Positions 26,804 through 39,480 of a DNA stretch of 64,000 bases are shown piece after piece. The stretch comes from Sparassis latifolia. Lineage: Eukaryota > Basidiomycota > Agaricomycetes > Polyporales > Sparassidaceae. Under the pieces are notes generated by a model. It was given only the letters and a program-made list of their open reading frames with translations. It made no database searches and was not told the origin of the DNA. Position 1 is the first letter of the stretch. The number at the start of each line of letters is the position of its first letter. The stretch is from assembly GCA_018466975.1 (NCBI GenBank), contig JAENRS010000013.1, positions 1 to 64,000 on the forward strand, in the 5' to 3' direction. Made by a program: the position numbers and the translations under genes.

Positions 26804-27418
26804 TTAAACGGGAGCACCACTTATCCTCTGCATAACCGGCATGAATACACGTGAGCCACTCAGGGTCAGTGGCGATGCGAAGGTGTGTAGCTGCATGTGA
26901 GGTGGGGAGTGGCGGAGTAAGAGTGGTGGGTGGACGAAGTGTACTGAGGCCACGTGTAGCAGAACAGAAAGGAATAAGGGCAGCGATAGAAGTAGGATCA
27001 ATAATGTCGACATCTGCAGGAGGTGGGAGAGGGAGTCAGTGACGGTGTTGTCCTCACCGCAGAGGTGGACAATGTTGAAATTGTACTGTGCCGAGAATTC
27101 TTGCCACCGGGCCTGCCGGTGTGAGAGGTTTTTCTGGAAAGTGAAATTTTCGAGTGTACGATGGTCAGTATAGACTGTGAATGGCACACCGATCAAATCT
27201 ACCTGCCACTTTTTGAGGGCGCATACAATGGCAAGGAGCTCCTTCTCGTGGACAGGATAATTGAGTTCAGGGCCTTTGAGCTGTACAGAGTTGAATGCGA
27301 TGAGTTGTGCAGTCTCGAGCATCGGGCTGAAAGAAAGGACAGCGCCGGTGCACCAGGCATTCGCATCGGAACAGACAAAAATCTTGTTGTCGCTCATGTC
27401 CTGGTGGTTAATGACCAT
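26804..27418 (-). pseudogene. Gypsy RNase H
   Basis: RNase H domain of the old gypsy polyprotein: FVCSDANAWCTGAVLSF (catalytic Asp region), YPVHEKELLAIVCALKKW (Glu region) and VYTDHRTLENF, then NIVHLCGEDNTVTDSLS. It is separated from RT by a TGA at 27494-27496. Confidence 0.85.
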
Positions 27419-27493
27419 TAGGCACTCGCAGCTGATGACAAGATTTTTGATGGCAGCAAAGGCGACTTGATGCTCATCAGACCAGAGGAAATC

Positions 27494-28990
27494 TCATTCA
27501 GCGTCCTTGGTGGTGAGTGAATTGAGCACTCGGGTGTATTGCGAGAGGGCAGGGAGGAAGGTAGAGATGTACTTGACAAGGCCAAGAAAGGAACGGACAT
27601 CAGAGGCTGAAGCAGGGACTGGCCAGGATAGAATCTTCTCGACCTTGAAGTCGTCAGCTTCGACACCTGCACGAGAAATACGATGGCCGAGGAAGTGGAG
27701 TTCTACACAGAAGAGATCAGTTTTCTTAGGAGAACAATAGAGATGGTGAGTGCGTAGCACATCGAGGACTGTCTTGACATTCCGACGGTGTTCCTCAAGA
27801 GAGTTAGACCAGATGATAATGTCATCGAGATAAACATGACAAATTGAGCCAATGTGGGGTTGTAGAGCATTGAACATGCAATGCTGATGTGTCGCGAGAG
27901 CGTTTCGACAGCCTTGGGGCATGACTGTCCATTCATATAATCCAAAGGGGGTTGCGACAGCAGTGTAGGGGATATCGTCGGGGTGGACACGAGTCTGAAA
28001 GAAGGAGTTAGTCATATCAAGCTTACCCCAGATCTTGCTGTGTCCGCAATCCGAGAGAATTTCCTGAATGCTAGAAAGAGGGTGAACATCGGGGATGGTG
28101 TTAGCATTCAAAATATGGTAGTCATTTACTCAGCGTGATAGCACAGTAGGGTCAGCCTTAGGAATGAGAAAATAAGGAGAGGAATAAGGGGATGAAGAGG
28201 GACGCATATGGCCCACATCGAGGTGTTGTTGGAGGAGGATTTTCCAAGGCTCGCAATACTTCTTGGGGCATTCATATTGGCGACGCGCGATAACAATGTT
28301 CGAACCCCTGAGGCGAAAGTGGTGGTAAATGTCGGTGGGAAGTTCATCAATGTGTGGGATGTCGTCAGGGAAGAGATCTGAAAATGAGCCTTCATGTCCA
28401 CATTTTCACATGCGAGTGTCTCGAGGTAAGCAAGCTCTTCCACCTTAGCATGAACGGCGGCGATGGTGGTAGGTGAGGGGAGGTCTGGAGAAGAGAGTGT
28501 GGGAAGCGGATCGCGATTGAGAAGTAGGTCGTGCATGAGATCACAGTGTTGGGCGAGATGGTGTTGAGCATCCAGGTGTGCCGTTTCATGTTCAGTCTGA
28601 CGACGTGCAGCGAGAGACATCCGCAGTGCAGCAGGTGACTTGGGAGGGGGCTCGACGAGAATGTCATGCTGGGAGCATGTGTCGACCACAGACCGGGCAT
28701 TGATGTCGACAATAAGATGATTGAATTTAAGGAAGGGGTTACGGAGGATTACAGGTGCACACAGAGACAGTATGATTACAGCACAAATATAAGACCAAGA
28801 GAAATCAGGCGATGTGATACGTAGCTTAACCCACTCGTGAGCTTCATTCTGTCCTGAACCCCATGCATTTCCGAGAGGAAAAGGTTTCCCGAGATCAAAT
28901 CAGCGGAGTTGGTAGTGTTCGACTACATCCTCCCTAATCAGAACTGAAGGGGAACCACAGTCGATTAGCATAGGAACAGGGGACGAGGGG
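27494..28990 (-). pseudogene. Gypsy protease and reverse transcriptase
   Basis: Minus-strand reading starts with a protease-like LIDCGSPSVLIRED (about 28940; DCG in place of the usual DSG). RT follows with NANTIPDVHPLSSI, KLDMTNSFFQTRVH, TPFGLYEWTVMPQGC and the catalytic YLDDIIIW (about 27830), and thumb motifs to SFLGLVKYIS. TGA stops at 28900-28902, 28130-28132 and 27494-27496 interrupt an otherwise readable frame, and a shift lies between 28390 and 28130. Dead copy. Confidence 0.82.
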
Positions 28991-29019
28991 GCAGAGGGGG
29001 AAGAGGAATGGATGATGGC

Positions 29020-30523
29020 TCACCAGACGATGTGAGGAACGGTCAGGTCAGCAAGAACGTACTCGTCAGAGATCCAGTCATCACCAGTGCCAAGGACGCA
29101 GGATGCACTGGTGAGTGGAGAATCAGGGGGAACTGTGACGGCAGCAATGAGATGCTGGTCGATGTCATCTCCATCGGTAATGGTGGCGATGTTCATGCAG
29201 CATGAGTCCTGGGCTTTCTTCACAGCAGCACTGGCAGCAGCTGTAAGAGGCTGGTAAGATGCGGCATCAGGGAAGTCATGGAGACAATTGTTCTTCCTGC
29301 ACTTCATGAAGAAATGGCGACATTTGTAGCAGTCTTCATATTTGTCGAGTAATGTGCAGTCAGCATCGGTGAGTTTGGGAAGGACAGTGCGAAGGTTGGA
29401 CTCGACAGCAGAAGAGATGGGTTTGGGGATGTATGCAGGGCAGCTAGTCGAGAAGGAGGAACTGGATGTGGCAGATTTGTTGGTCTGGAGGTAACGTTCG
29501 AGTTCCTTGAGGTGACGGGCACGATCTGTGAGGCGGTCGTTGTCAAAGGTGGTGATGGCGTCCTTCCAGTCCTTGAAGTCAGACATGGAGCGGTAGGCCA
29601 GTTTGTTGCATTCGAGATGAATCTCTTCACAGGCGTTGGCCGAGATATGTGCGTGGAGTGTGTTCTCGTCCATACAGAGGGAGCTTTCACGGAGGAGTGC
29701 ATTCTGTTTCTCGAGGGTGACAATCCAGTCCTCAAACGGTTCATTGTCGCATTGATGAAGGCGAATGAGTTGGTGTAAGGCCACGTCCTCCCAGTTCTTG
29801 TTGAGCCACCTCTTGCACATGAGTGCGATGAAGTCGGGCCATTTCATGGTGTCGATGGTGTCACTGTCACTAAGGTACCAATCGCGACGAGTTCGTCCAT
29901 GAGGCCACCGGTGACATGCGAAACCTTGTCGGCATTGGATATGGACTTCTTCTTAAAGTATTGGAGGCAGGCGGACTCTCACTGGAGTAGGACGGTGGGG
30001 GTGAGCTTCCCTGGAGAAACTGTAGGTGCTTGTTTGACGGTGTGTTGTGTGACGGATGCGATGGGGCATCCCGTCTTCGTGGAATCCATCGCGGAGGGCT
30101 GGGTATATGTGGGAAAATTGGCAGAGGAGTCAGATGAGTCAGAGTCAGTGCGTGAACACAATGAGTCTGGCACTTCAGTCGAGCGGATGGTGTGCGAGGA
30201 CAGTGCGGAAGGAACGGCATCAGGCTGAGGCTGTGAACCAGTGGAGTTCAGCAGTGACTCGGGCTGAGAAGGGGGCCTGAGGATAGTTCATCCTCGAGGG
30301 CATCGGCTAGGAGGTCGGAGAGTTTTGAGAGGGGAGTGAGGGTCGGAGATGACAGGAGGGAGGAGGCAGTCCTATTATCATTGATCTCGGTGTCCGTGGG
30401 AGGAGGAACGATGAGATGGGAGAGACGTGATCTTGAATGCGTACCTACAGGATCAGGTACAGAGGGAGATCGGCGCAGGGCAGACAGTTTGGCGAGAGAA
30501 GTAGAGGGTGGGAATGAGGGCAA
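29020..30523 (-). pseudogene. Gypsy gag
   Basis: Gag of the old element. The N-terminal Ser/Thr-rich region begins at about 30523 (MPSFPPSTSLAK). The capsid-like part is MKWPDFIALMCKRWLNKNW (29847) through FKDWKDAITTFDNDR. A Cys-rich segment, CYKCRHFFMKCRKNNC (about 29320), resembles a degenerate knuckle. TGA at 29979-29981 and at least one frame change near 29870 break it. Confidence 0.72.
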
Positions 30524-30811
30524 TTGCTATCAGAAGGGATCAGTGCGCGGTGTTCAAAAAAAAGTGTAAGCATGCTCGGTTGAGGGTACGCTTCACTCAG
30601 GATCGGACGGGAGACAGAACAGGTGCAAGCTATACCTTCGTTGCCGTAAGGGGGAGAGTAAATACTACAGTGTAGAGCATCTAGTGAATACATACCTTCG
30701 TTGCCATAAGGGGGAGAGTAAAGAAGAGGCAACGAAGTTGAACATGATATAAACAGTATGAAATAGGCAGGAGGGACAAATAGTGTCGTAAGCACGTGGA
30801 ACGGGTTACAT
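30524..30811. other. Junction region with 60-bp repeat
   Basis: No gene. A 31-bp sequence starting ATACCTTCGTTGCC and ending AGGGGGAGAGTAAA occurs at 30632-30662 and 30692-30722 (one difference, period 60). An inverted GGCAACGAAG follows at about 30729. The purine run AAGGGGGAGAG looks like a retroelement polypurine tract, so this may be debris of the copia element's border. Confidence 0.5.
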
Positions 30812-31102
30812 ATGGCTACAAAATCTATTTAAGGAAATAGGCTTCGACCAGTAACAGCCGATGATTGTCTATGGAGACAACATGGCTGTGATTTCAATCG
30901 CCCATGATCCACAATATCATGTGCACTCAAAGCATTTTGATATATATCATTATGTGCGAGAAAAGATAAATGACGGAAAAATGGAAATAATCTACTGCCC
31001 TACAGAGGATATGGTAGCTGATATTTTTACCAAACCCCTCATGAAGCCAAGGCACCAAAAGCTAATGGAAATGCTTGGAATGCCTGTCAGCCCAAGGAGG
31101 AG
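30812..31102 (+). pseudogene. Ty1/copia RNase H C-terminus
   Basis: The last part of a copia pol: WLQNLFKEIGF, then IVYGDNMAVISIAHDP, VHSKHFDIYHYVREK, and MVADIFTKPLMKPRHQKL. This is the standard C-terminal RNase H of copia elements, whose Asp lies in YGDN. A TAA at 30852-30854 interrupts it. Everything upstream is missing. It is followed at once by an LTR. Confidence 0.85.
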
Positions 31103-31552
31103 TGTTGGGAATGCCCGGAGGAAGCGATCTGAGGGCACCCATGGAGCCCATCACAGCAGGGAATGATTATGTAAAGGAACCTTATTCGGAATGTATATAA
31201 GGAAATCTATTTTGGGAACCCGGCTGAGTAATCAGGTCTTCCCTTTATCTGAGACATCATCACTGTTGGAAAGTAGTGCCCATAAAATTCTGGAGTCGCC
31301 AGAATTTTTCCCTTAGGACAGACAAGCCGAGGGCATGATTACAAAGAAAGATAAAGAAGGAAATTTGCTTTCCGATTCCCTAAAGAATCGGTTATCAGTC
31401 TGTGCACGTATGGTGGTTGCTGACATAAAGTTGTACCCACGCCGCATATAGTAATTTTCTCTTAGAATGGTTATCCGCTTTTTTTACTTTCCGTCTTTAG
31501 GCCACCCGATTCACTTCGGGTTTCCCGCTTCCTGTTCAAGATTTCCGCAACA
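31103..31552 (+). repeat. Copia 3' LTR
   Basis: 450 bp, from TGTTGGGAATGCC to CCGCAACA, preceded by the purine tract CCCAAGGAGGAG. The inverted ends TGTTG/CAACA and the copia pol tail directly before it define it. A TATA-like TGTATATAAGG lies near 31192. A similar stretch, GTATATATACAGAAATCTATTTT, at about 32568 suggests a second decayed copy. Confidence 0.8.
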
Positions 31553-31610
31553 CAAAGTCGGCCGGCATTCCTTGAAAGTTTATTTCCGATGAAAGACTGG
31601 AGGAGGACCG

Positions 31611-32287
31611 ATGGCTAGGGGTGATTGTCTGCATCTCTGCACCCATCCTCTATCTTCTCGCAGCTGCATTCACTCTTCACGTAGATTCTGTATGCTGCAT
31701 AGATGTGAGTGTGCCTGATACTTCCTCTCTCCTTCTCTCCCTTGCTGATGTTGACACTTGCAGCTTTGGATTTATATCCTCTCCTCATCGTAGACAATAA
31801 ACCAGCTACTGTGTGGCTCGTCGGAGAAGTCGACTCATCTTGGTTGAAACTTCGCGGTGAACCCTTGGCCGTTGTGAGCATCAAGATCGGTTCAAACACT
31901 TCAGATGTTTTGAAAGCGTCACGCTTCCAGAGCACCGGGAGTGGAGAGTATGCTTCTGTATGTTGAATTTCTTCTTTTCAACAAATATTTGTTATTCATT
32001 GCTTTAAGGTGGAAGCCTTCCAAGACGTATTTGATGCCGACACCAAGTTCGGCCCCAGGAACACTATGAGACAGATGCATGCCACGGACATCCACAAAAA
32101 TGATCTTGTCCTGGTCAAATGTAACGTCACTCGTTGGAGGGTCGATGCTAAAGGTAAGGCTTCATACGAGAAGGGCTGGACCAAGTGGCGGACAGGTTTC
32201 GAACTCGTCACTATAGCACGTCTGTATGATGGGCCCCAGGAGATTAGAGCTGTTGTCCCGCGCGCGGAAGTTTCATCATTCATCTAA
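31611..32287 (+). CDS. Hypothetical protein, three exons
   Basis: Predicted 188-aa protein. Exon 1 is 31611-31704, intron GTGAGT...TTGCAG 31705-31763, exon 2 31764-31957, intron GTATGT...TTTAAG 31958-32008, exon 3 32009-32287. All joins keep the frame. Exons 2 and 3 look well conserved in composition (YPLLIVDNKPATVWLVGEVD, KNDLVLVKCNVTRW, GWTKWRTGFELVTIARLY). Exon 1 is rich in Cys/His/Ser and may be wrong, so the true start could lie elsewhere. No signal peptide, membrane span or known motif is evident and no function is proposed. It sits between the copia LTR and a gene-poor stretch. Confidence 0.55.
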
Positions 32288-35200
32288 ATAGCCTCTATCT
32301 TATATGAGCCTGTGCTACTGCTTGTAATCTGCACTACCTACATTTATTTTCTTCCCCACTATTCGCTTGCAGTGATTGCCACCGTAAATTTACATGGCTT
32401 GACTACGGGATTTTCTTGTATACTATTACTATGACCACCACCTTATCACATGTCGCTCTCGCAGAAATCGATGCTGTGAATATACGTGGGGGGACTAGGG
32501 AATCGGACATGGCGTGCGAATGCAGCGCCGCTCACCCACAAGTATATAAAGTGGAGCGTCTAGAACTGTATATATACAGAAATCTATTTTAGGACACGTA
32601 ATCACGCGCCCCGACGCATCTTGACCCGCCATCACTACCTTCCTATTTGGGAACTAACGCGCGATTTCTAACAATCACGATATTCTCTGGGAATTTACCC
32701 AGTATTCTCAACAAAGACTAGAGATGGTAAAGCACTTCCCGGGCATATTGCAGCCTTCCGAGTCTTCTGCAGACACCATTCCCACTTTTGCTCCTGTTGT
32801 TGCAATGATTTCTAGTGCACTGATCTCGGAGGCATCTCACATGGGATCTGACTCGGCCGGAATTGGTGACGCCTCAAGGATCCGTATTGTGATTGGTTGC
32901 ACATCCTTCAGGCTGTGTTGAACCCCACAATCACTTATAAAAAAGACCAACTCGCTTTCTCTTCCATCTTTTCGAATAATTTCACTCAAATTCCCCGAGT
33001 ACTCATAAAAAATGATATACCAGAATACACGAAGACAGCGGTGTATTGCCATGAAAAGCTGGGCGTCACTAAGATGTGTAGCTTTGTGGAGGCTACGACA
33101 AATTGAAAAACGTAGTCGCAAGCCTGTCATGTAATTTTACGGCGTTGTCACCCTTATCGTGCAGTTGACAGTCTCTGACAACTGGATCATTTTGCCACAC
33201 TTAGAAGTTTGTGTCTGAACAACACTCTACGTTGACAGTATTTTGCACCTTGCCACTGACACGATTATTCTATCGGTTTGAAGGTGATTGCCGTGGGAGC
33301 CTACTCTAGACCAACGTTTTGCCAGTAATGACCGCCGTCCGGTGAATTGCCATGAAAATCCGGGCGTCACTAAGATGTGCCGTCTAGGACGGATCCTGTC
33401 AGTCCATGAAGATAAACAGCGAATTATCACTAAGGGTCGAATAATAGTACCATCCCGCAGCCCCATCAGTGAACGGGAATTGCCAGGAGATTATATGAAC
33501 CATGAACCTTGTGCCTCCCGTCTGGCGTGATTTACGTGGGGGAAGAAATTCTAAGTTGACGGAGTTCGCACCGTGGCATAATGGCCGTAATTTCAACGAG
33601 TCAGGCTTGAGAGGGCGTCGTTTGTGAAGCAAGAAGCAAACACATTGTACGTGTTGATACATGTTAACAGAATCTCGGAGGCATAACTGGTAGAAACCAC
33701 CAACGGCGATGAGGGTCCTAAACGGTGCATCACGCCCTAGTTCAAGACAACCCCGTCGCTATTCCTGTACTTCCCATCGCAACGCTTGTAGAAAATCTGC
33801 TGTCCTGGTCCAATGAGGTATGCCGTGTCGACTGGTATGCCATAGATACATCGACCGGGATTCACGCAGTAGGACACTTCCTTCCATTGAACCCCACGGC
33901 AAAACGCAGTGCTGTTCGTGAAGCCATCAGTATTTCAGAGAACAATTCGACAACGGATACAAAGGGGTCACGAGAGAGCATACTGGAATCTCGATATGAG
34001 TGTTGCCGCAGGTGTGCGTCACACTATCTGCGATAACGCCGTACCGAATGGCACGAGTCTCCACTTGGCTGCATCCCTTTCCCGTAAAAATTAGGAACAA
34101 AGCTAACCTGCTGGTGCCCCCGGCACAGCGGTATGTCACTTTCTGCTCTACTGCTCCGTTGCAGCCTCTGTGCTTGGTTCCCTTACACATAGCGGTTGGT
34201 AGATGTGAGCTGAGAAAACAAGAGATGGTGGGAAGATGCTTGCTGTGACGAGCACGTCAGCGCGTCTACGGCCTATGACTACGGAAAGATGAACTCACAT
34301 CGAGTTATGGGGAAGATGTAGTCCAGCAAGGGTCGCAAGGGATTGTCTGAACCACTGGGTTGACAGAGCGAGGTCTTTTATGCGAGGACAGACGCGCCAT
34401 CGGTCGCAGACCAGACCGTGTGTGAGCTGCAGTCGCTCGCATGAAGATGCAACAACAAGCACGAGGTGGAAAGAGGGACAAAATGGAAGTCCGTTGTTAG
34501 AAACCCGAACCAACGGAGACGCGGGAGAGTAAAGCATTACACATGGAGCAGAGCTATCGGAGAAAGTCGGACAAGTGACGATGACTCGCGGATACCAGAG
34601 AGACAACAGGAACTGGAAGCGGCGCCATGGCACAGGGTACAAGGCTAGAAACCGAAAAAAGCGCCAGTTCCGATCAGCAGGGTCAGAGAAAAGCAGATAG
34701 CTAGAACAACCGGGGTCAGAGATCACCCGCATAGTAAACAACAAGAGATGGCCCACCAAGCCATCATGTAGTTGGGTTCTGTGGAATGATGCCGCAGCAT
34801 GAGCGCCATGGGGGAAATTCTTCTTATCATGCCCTTTGGCTAACCTTCTGGATCTGTCGATTTTTCTGCTGGTAGTCGCCAAATCACGGCTTCGTCTTAT
34901 TGCCGCCGCCGCAACTCGTTTTCGAGGAGGAGGTCAGCAGCTGCAACACCTCACAATAACGTATCTCTCACGTACCTTGGTATCCATATGTGTTGTACAT
35001 CTGATCACAGCGCCCATTCCATCTTGGACAACCTCAGGCTTGTCGCCGTACTTGCCGATGAAGTACTTACTCTCTCTGTTGTTGCTCTGAAAACAGCCGC
35101 CTCCGGTTTTCGAGAGCATGATTCAGTCAACGATCTAGTCAGTATACTCGGTAGCGAAACCTAGTTTCGGATCAGTGGGCTGCCAGCCTGGGCTCAACAG

Positions 35201-35482
35201 TTGGCAGTTATGAGTAAACAGTGGACCCATCGGGACCTACAAATATTTACGTAATCCATTTAGTCATCCGCACCCCAAATTCAACAATCTTCTGAAGGAA
35301 AATCCTGACTCCTGTAAGAGGAGACTTTCGTCTACGGTTCAGCCTATTTATTATCGCTTCGCTTTGGAAGGGTCACTTGCACTGGTGGCCCCCTCCAGTT
35401 GCTCGTCGTTTGACTTAACACTATTATATTACATGGACTGGTCAAGCAGAGTACTACAATCTTCTAGTTCACAGTGTGTGCT
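32288..35482. other. Intergenic, no convincing gene
   Basis: About 3.2 kb with normal base composition and CpG content. It has a possible old LTR fragment around 32465-32600 (AGTATATAAAGTGG, then ACAGAAATCTATTTT) and a 34-bp direct repeat (33045-33078; 33346-33379). The largest open frame (195 codons, minus, 34295-34882) has no recognisable motif, and I do not call it. It contains the downstream side of the tRNA synthetase gene. Confidence 0.5.
33045..33379 (+). repeat. 34-bp direct repeat pair
   Basis: ATTGCCATGAAAA then GGGCGTCACTAAGATGTG occurs at 33045-33078 and 33346-33379 with two or three mismatches, 301 bases apart. Meaning unknown; possibly a dispersed repeat. Confidence 0.55.
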
Positions 35483-38400
35483 CTAAGGCCATGCCAGAGA
35501 CAGCATGAACCTCATGTCAGCTACCTCCTGCTCCTCCTCGACAATACTTTCTTTCTTCTCCTTCATCTCTCTGGTATCAGCGGGCATTGCACCTACCGTT
35601 CTTGTGATGAGTTCCGCATTCTCCGCCATTGCTTCCACTAGCTCCACAGCCTTCCCCTCCGTGAAGCAGTAAAATATGTCCACATTGTCCGTAGCTTGCA
35701 GACTGGCCTTCTTCCGCAGCCTTTGGATCCTGTTGATGAGCTCCCTAACAAGCCATTCTCCCGTCAGTTCAGGATGGACTTGGATGTCAAGTCTGACTAC
35801 GACATCATTGTCGGTATGAGTGTCATATTGCTGCTCCGAGGTAGGAGGTAATTTGATATAGCGTTGGACCACCAGATCGCCAGCGATGAGCTGAATTCCA
35901 TCTACCGTAATTTGCCCTGCCTTGAGATAGACTTTGATCTCGTCGCTCGAGACATCAGGCAAAGCCTTCTTCACCCGCCCAAGGTCTTTTCTCAGCTTCC
36001 TTCCCAGAACGCTCCAGTCCGCGACAGCTCGGTAGCGCACGCCTGAAACGGTCTCATCGGATGTGAAGATAACGTTGCGGACATTAAGTTCAGACTGAAT
36101 GTAGCGCTGCAGAGAGCGCACATCACTAAGGTAGCGCATGTCCGCATGAAAGACCAGCAGCTCTTTGAGCGGCGTCTGTAGAGGGGATCGGTGAACTGTC
36201 CAGTCAGGTTCAGCACGGGACTGACCTTCAGTGATAGACCATGCCGTTCTCTGATGTTGCGAGTCAACTCGATGACTGCTTGCATCCTACGCACTCGCTG
36301 CTCGATCTCGGAGTCGAAGTACTCTTGCTTGACTTCAGGAAAGCTGAGGAAGTGAATCGATCGTTGATCGCCTGCAGCGGGATCCTCCGGGATGAACGAT
36401 CGCAACGACTGATACATGTGTTCAGTCAAGAAGGGTGTGTAGGACGACTGAAGGCCGCGATTCGCCAGTATTTTGTCAGTATGATCGAAGCTGATTTAAT
36501 GAGACAATGCGCACCATTGTTTTGCAAAGGGTGAGGAGAGTCTCGAACAGGGTGTTCAGGGCAGCCATCGTGTCCTGTTTTCCGTCTTCTCCCTTCAGCC
36601 GTTTGCGATTGAGACGAATATACCAATTGGTGAGATCATCTATCAACTCAAGGAGACTAGGAATGATGGTATATAACCTATACGCTGCCATCTCTTCACG
36701 GACAAGGTAAATTAGAGACTGACAGCGAGCCAAAATCCACCTGTCCATGACATTGCCAGAGACTGGCGCGTGCGGGTCGTATCTGAAATCTATTCCACTA
36801 GTCTTCTTCAATAACGCTACTTGTCCTAGGAAGAAACGGAAGGAGTTTAACCAAGGTAGAAGAACGCGGGACACTACTTCGCGGACCCCATCCTCTCGGA
36901 AGCGGAGGTTGTCGCCGCGTACAACGGGAGAGTTCACGAGGAACATCCTGTGACAAGTGCAACCGTATAAGTGCAAGCCATTTAGAAGCTTCAGGGAGGT
37001 ATTGGCACTGGCTTATACCTTGTAGCGTCAGCGCCATATTTATCGAACATGAGGTTAGGATCCGGATAATTCCTTGCACTCTTGCTCATCTTCTTGCCGT
37101 TCCTGCACAACCATCAGGTCATGTAAAGGAGAGTGTACAGCGACTGGCGACTCACTCTGCGAGAACGAGGCCAGTAACTATCAAATTCTTCCAGGGCGCC
37201 CGACCAAACAGGTGAGTAGACAGTACGAGCAAGGTGTAAAACCATCCTCGGGTTTGGTCAATGCCCTCAGAGACAAAATCGCCAGGGAAAGTCTTTTCAA
37301 ATAACTCCTTGTTCTCGAAGGGATAATGAACCTGAGCATACGGCATACTGCGGGACAAAAGGCATAAACGGTGAGACCTTGCCGGTCCGACGTGCCCAGA
37401 CCTACCTTCCAGACTCGAACCAGCAATCGAAAACCTCTTCAATACGTCTCAGAGTGCCCTTGCCTTTCTGCGAAGGAATTGTGATGTGGTCGATTTTGTC
37501 TCGGTGAAGGTCATTGATATTTCTGGTCCCGGAAAGTCGTTCCAACGCTTCAATAGAACCAACGCAAACAATCTAGATGTGATCGCCTCCTCAGGACACT
37601 GATCGATCTCCCAAATGCATGACGAACCTCCTCCATGTCATCACTCGCCCACAGCGGGATGGGCGTGCCCCAATAGCGATTCCTCGATACGTTCCAGTCC
37701 CTAGCGTTGGCGAGCCAGTTTCCAAACCTGCCCTCTCCGATCGCTTGTGGCACCCTGCAAAGATGGCAGTATTACTCTGGATAGCACTAAGAGGTAACCT
37801 GCATAATACGAACCATCTTGTCTCTCGATTGTTCGCTACCAAATGATCGATAATAGGCTGCACGCGAACGAACCATGCAGGCACAGCCCGATTGATTAGC
37901 GGGGTACCCGACCTGTGTTGGAATGTTGATCAGATGGATAAAATCAGCAGAAGCACCCTAATGCACCTCCAACAGAATGGATATCGGTGGTTGATGGTCG
38001 ACTGTACTATCAGCCGCCCCTTCGCCTTGACCAGTTTCTGAATTTCCTTGTCTGCATCCTAACAAACGAAGCACCATATAATCTTACAAGCGTTCAGGTC
38101 GACTGTGCCGCGTACCTTAACATAGAGTCCCTGTAGGTCGGGTATTTCTTCAGTGAATTTACCAGACTCGTCAATGGGGCAGGGTGGCATTTCGTCCTGT
38201 TGAACAATCCCATTGGCCACAGCAACACGGTGGTCCTCTGCGCCAAAACCGGGCGCTTGATGAACGATACCCGTCCCGTCGACGTCTGTCACGTAGGAGT
38301 CTACGATGACTCTGAATGCCCTATCTTCGAACTGACAATTATCAGATACGGGAAGGAAGGGAAGAAGATATATACGCATCAGGTTACCTTGTCAGTGAAA

Positions 38401-39480
38401 TATTCAAACAACGGGACATATTTCCAACCGTCCATGTCAGACCCTCGGTACTGGGCGACCCTCTTATACTTGGCTTTCTTGAGATCCTTGTACAGGGCGC
38501 CGAGCAGACCTTCATGCAGGATGAAATATGTGTCACGCTCCTGATCGTGGATCTTCACATAAGTATATTCCGGGTTCACGCAGAGGGCCAAATTTGATGG
38601 TAAGGTGTACGGTGTAGTAGTCCAGGCCAACAAAGAGGTCCCAGGATCATTTACCAGGGGAAATGCAACTGTAACTATACACCATCGTTTCAGGCATGAC
38701 CACGACTGCGATATGCGGAAGAGTGTGGACTGACTAGCTGGATCACTGACTTCTTGATAATTCTGTTCCGCTTCGAAATGGGACAACGGTGTGGTGCACC
38801 CCGTAGAATACGGCATCACCCTCATTCCACGGTAAACCATGTCTCTCTCGAAGAGCTGGCTGAAGGCCCACCAGACAGACTCCATGAACGATGGATTCAG
38901 CGTCTTGTAGTCATTGTCGAAGTCAATCCAGCGCCCCATGCGCTCGACCGTGCGTCGCCACTCAGACGAATACCGCATGACAATACTTCGACACTCGGCG
39001 TTGTACTTGTCAATACCCATAGCCAACACGTCCTGTTTGCCCGTGATGCCCAACCTTTTGTCGATCTCATGCTCGACCGGAAGACCGTGGGTATCCCAGC
39101 CAAAACGTCGTGACACATGAAATCCGCTTGCATGAGCATGTCTGGTAACAATATCCTGAGGGTCGTAAGCATCCATGTGATGACAGATCCACGTCGTACT
39201 CTTTGATTGAGATACGTACTTTGACCGTGCCCGCGAGCAAGTGACCATAGTGGGGCAGACCAGTAGCAAACGGTGGACCGTCGTAGAAAGAATATTCAGG
39301 CCTGCCTTCAGACAGCTTCAAGCTTGTCTTGAAGGCATCGATAGCCTTCCAATACGCAATCACCCTCTCCTCTTCCTTTGGAAAATCGAAAGCTGCTGCA
39401 ACTGGAGAAGAGGTAAGCCACTCCGTCTTTGAAGATGTAGCAATCGTTCGTAACTTACTGTCATGCAGAGCGAAAGACAT
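35483..39480 (-). CDS. ILS1: Isoleucyl-tRNA synthetase, cytosolic
   Basis: Class I aminoacyl-tRNA synthetase that charges tRNA-Ile, with editing of mischarged valine, in the cytosol. The minus-strand gene has many roughly 50-nt introns. MSFALHD forms a tiny first exon (39480-39459), then [18 protein letters not shown] and [15 protein letters not shown] follow with the HIGH-type signature HYGH (39241-39252). [26 protein letters not shown] and the editing-domain blocks [17 protein letters not shown] and [15 protein letters not shown] come next, then [17 protein letters not shown] and [17 protein letters not shown] is at 37078-37092. The anticodon-binding part ([18 protein letters not shown], [15 protein letters not shown]) and the eukaryote-type C-terminus end at MLSLAWP. 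Its order and extent match the yeast and animal cytosolic enzyme, and no lesion was seen. It is the only clear host housekeeping gene here. Confidence 0.95.

Noticed and set aside
34295..34882. Minus-strand 195-codon frame
   Set aside because: No motif, no intron support and irregular composition; length alone is not evidence in this CpG-normal DNA.
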